A stretch of DNA of 64,000 nt from Pseudomonas cuatrocienegasensis. Lineage in GTDB: Bacteria > Pseudomonadota > Gammaproteobacteria > Pseudomonadales > Pseudomonadaceae. Every line of letters starts with the position of its first letter. Positions within the stretch are counted from its first letter, which is position 1. The position numbers and the translations under genes were made by a program. The notes under the pieces were generated by a model. The model made no database searches. It was not told the DNA's origin and worked only from the letters and a program-made list of their open reading frames with translations. The stretch spans positions 78,712 to 142,711 of the forward strand of contig NZ_FOFP01000015.1 of NCBI RefSeq assembly GCF_900110925.1, in the 5' to 3' direction. This document shows, piece after piece, positions 63,986 through 64,000 of the stretch.

Positions 63986-64000
63986 GCGCCGGGCTGACGA

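Overview
This is a high-GC gammaproteobacterial chromosome segment that I assign to Pseudomonas sensu lato, but not to P. aeruginosa itself. The genus call rests on the panBC-folK-pcnB-CrcZ-cbrBAX block, gluQRS-dksA, the phu heme locus next to a PrrF small RNA and cbpA, desTCB next to ureEFG, azurin, mrcB-lpoP, and ilvIH-ilvC-pssA leading into ribosomal RNA promoters. No tRNA, CRISPR array, prophage or complete insertion sequence was found. Statements below about P. aeruginosa gene order are from memory.

Layout. 1-10.1 kb, minus strand: pgi (cut by the window edge), panC, panB, folK, pcnB, the CrcZ small RNA with its sigma-54 promoter and CbrB-type upstream site, then cbrB, cbrA and cbrX. 10.3-17.1 kb, plus strand: a three-gene operon of a 1095-residue transglutaminase-like/DUF2126 protein, a circularly permuted ATP-grasp protein fused to an alpha-E domain, and a second transglutaminase. 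It sits behind a near-consensus sigma-54 promoter with NtrC-like sites. 17.1-31.8 kb: DUF808 membrane protein, a LOG-family gene broken by a miniature inverted-repeat element, azurin, a second inverted copy of the same element, a cluster of DnaA-box-like sequences, ureEFG-hupE with a sigma-54/NtrC control region, the desT/desCB fatty-acid desaturation locus, another miniature element, osmE, an AEC transporter, a small exported peptide, a cytoplasmic-type lipase, a diguanylate cyclase, a double cupin and an unknown protein. 31.8-35.8 kb: gluQRS, dksA, an aminotransferase, sfsA and a Rieske protein. 35.8-42.9 kb: heme uptake (phuR divergent from phuSTUVW). 43-50 kb: a complete (deoxy)nucleoside uptake and catabolism operon, cdd-nupC-tsx-deoC-deoA-deoB-deoD. 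50-58 kb: PrrF, cbpA, a TfoX C-terminal-domain protein, a methyltransferase pseudogene, a pentapeptide protein, a kinase/ATPase fusion, mrcB-lpoP-yqcC and a DUF4124 protein. 58-64 kb: ilvIH, ilvY/ilvC, pssA and two promoters that almost certainly drive a ribosomal RNA operon beyond the right edge.

How it fits together. CbrAB drives CrcZ, which relieves catabolite repression. Two loci (the ATP-grasp/transglutaminase operon and ureEFG-hupE) carry sigma-54 promoters with NtrC-like sites, suggesting nitrogen control. Two loci (phu and prrF) carry Fur-like boxes, so heme uptake and iron sparing would respond together to iron.

In P. aeruginosa gluQRS lies directly beside cbrA. Here about 22 kb separates them, and a collapsed remnant of the same inverted-repeat element sits exactly at the gluQRS end of that block. 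The nucleoside operon likewise separates phuW from prrF. The strongest candidate for incompletely understood biology is the sigma-54-controlled ATP-grasp/alpha-E/transglutaminase operon.
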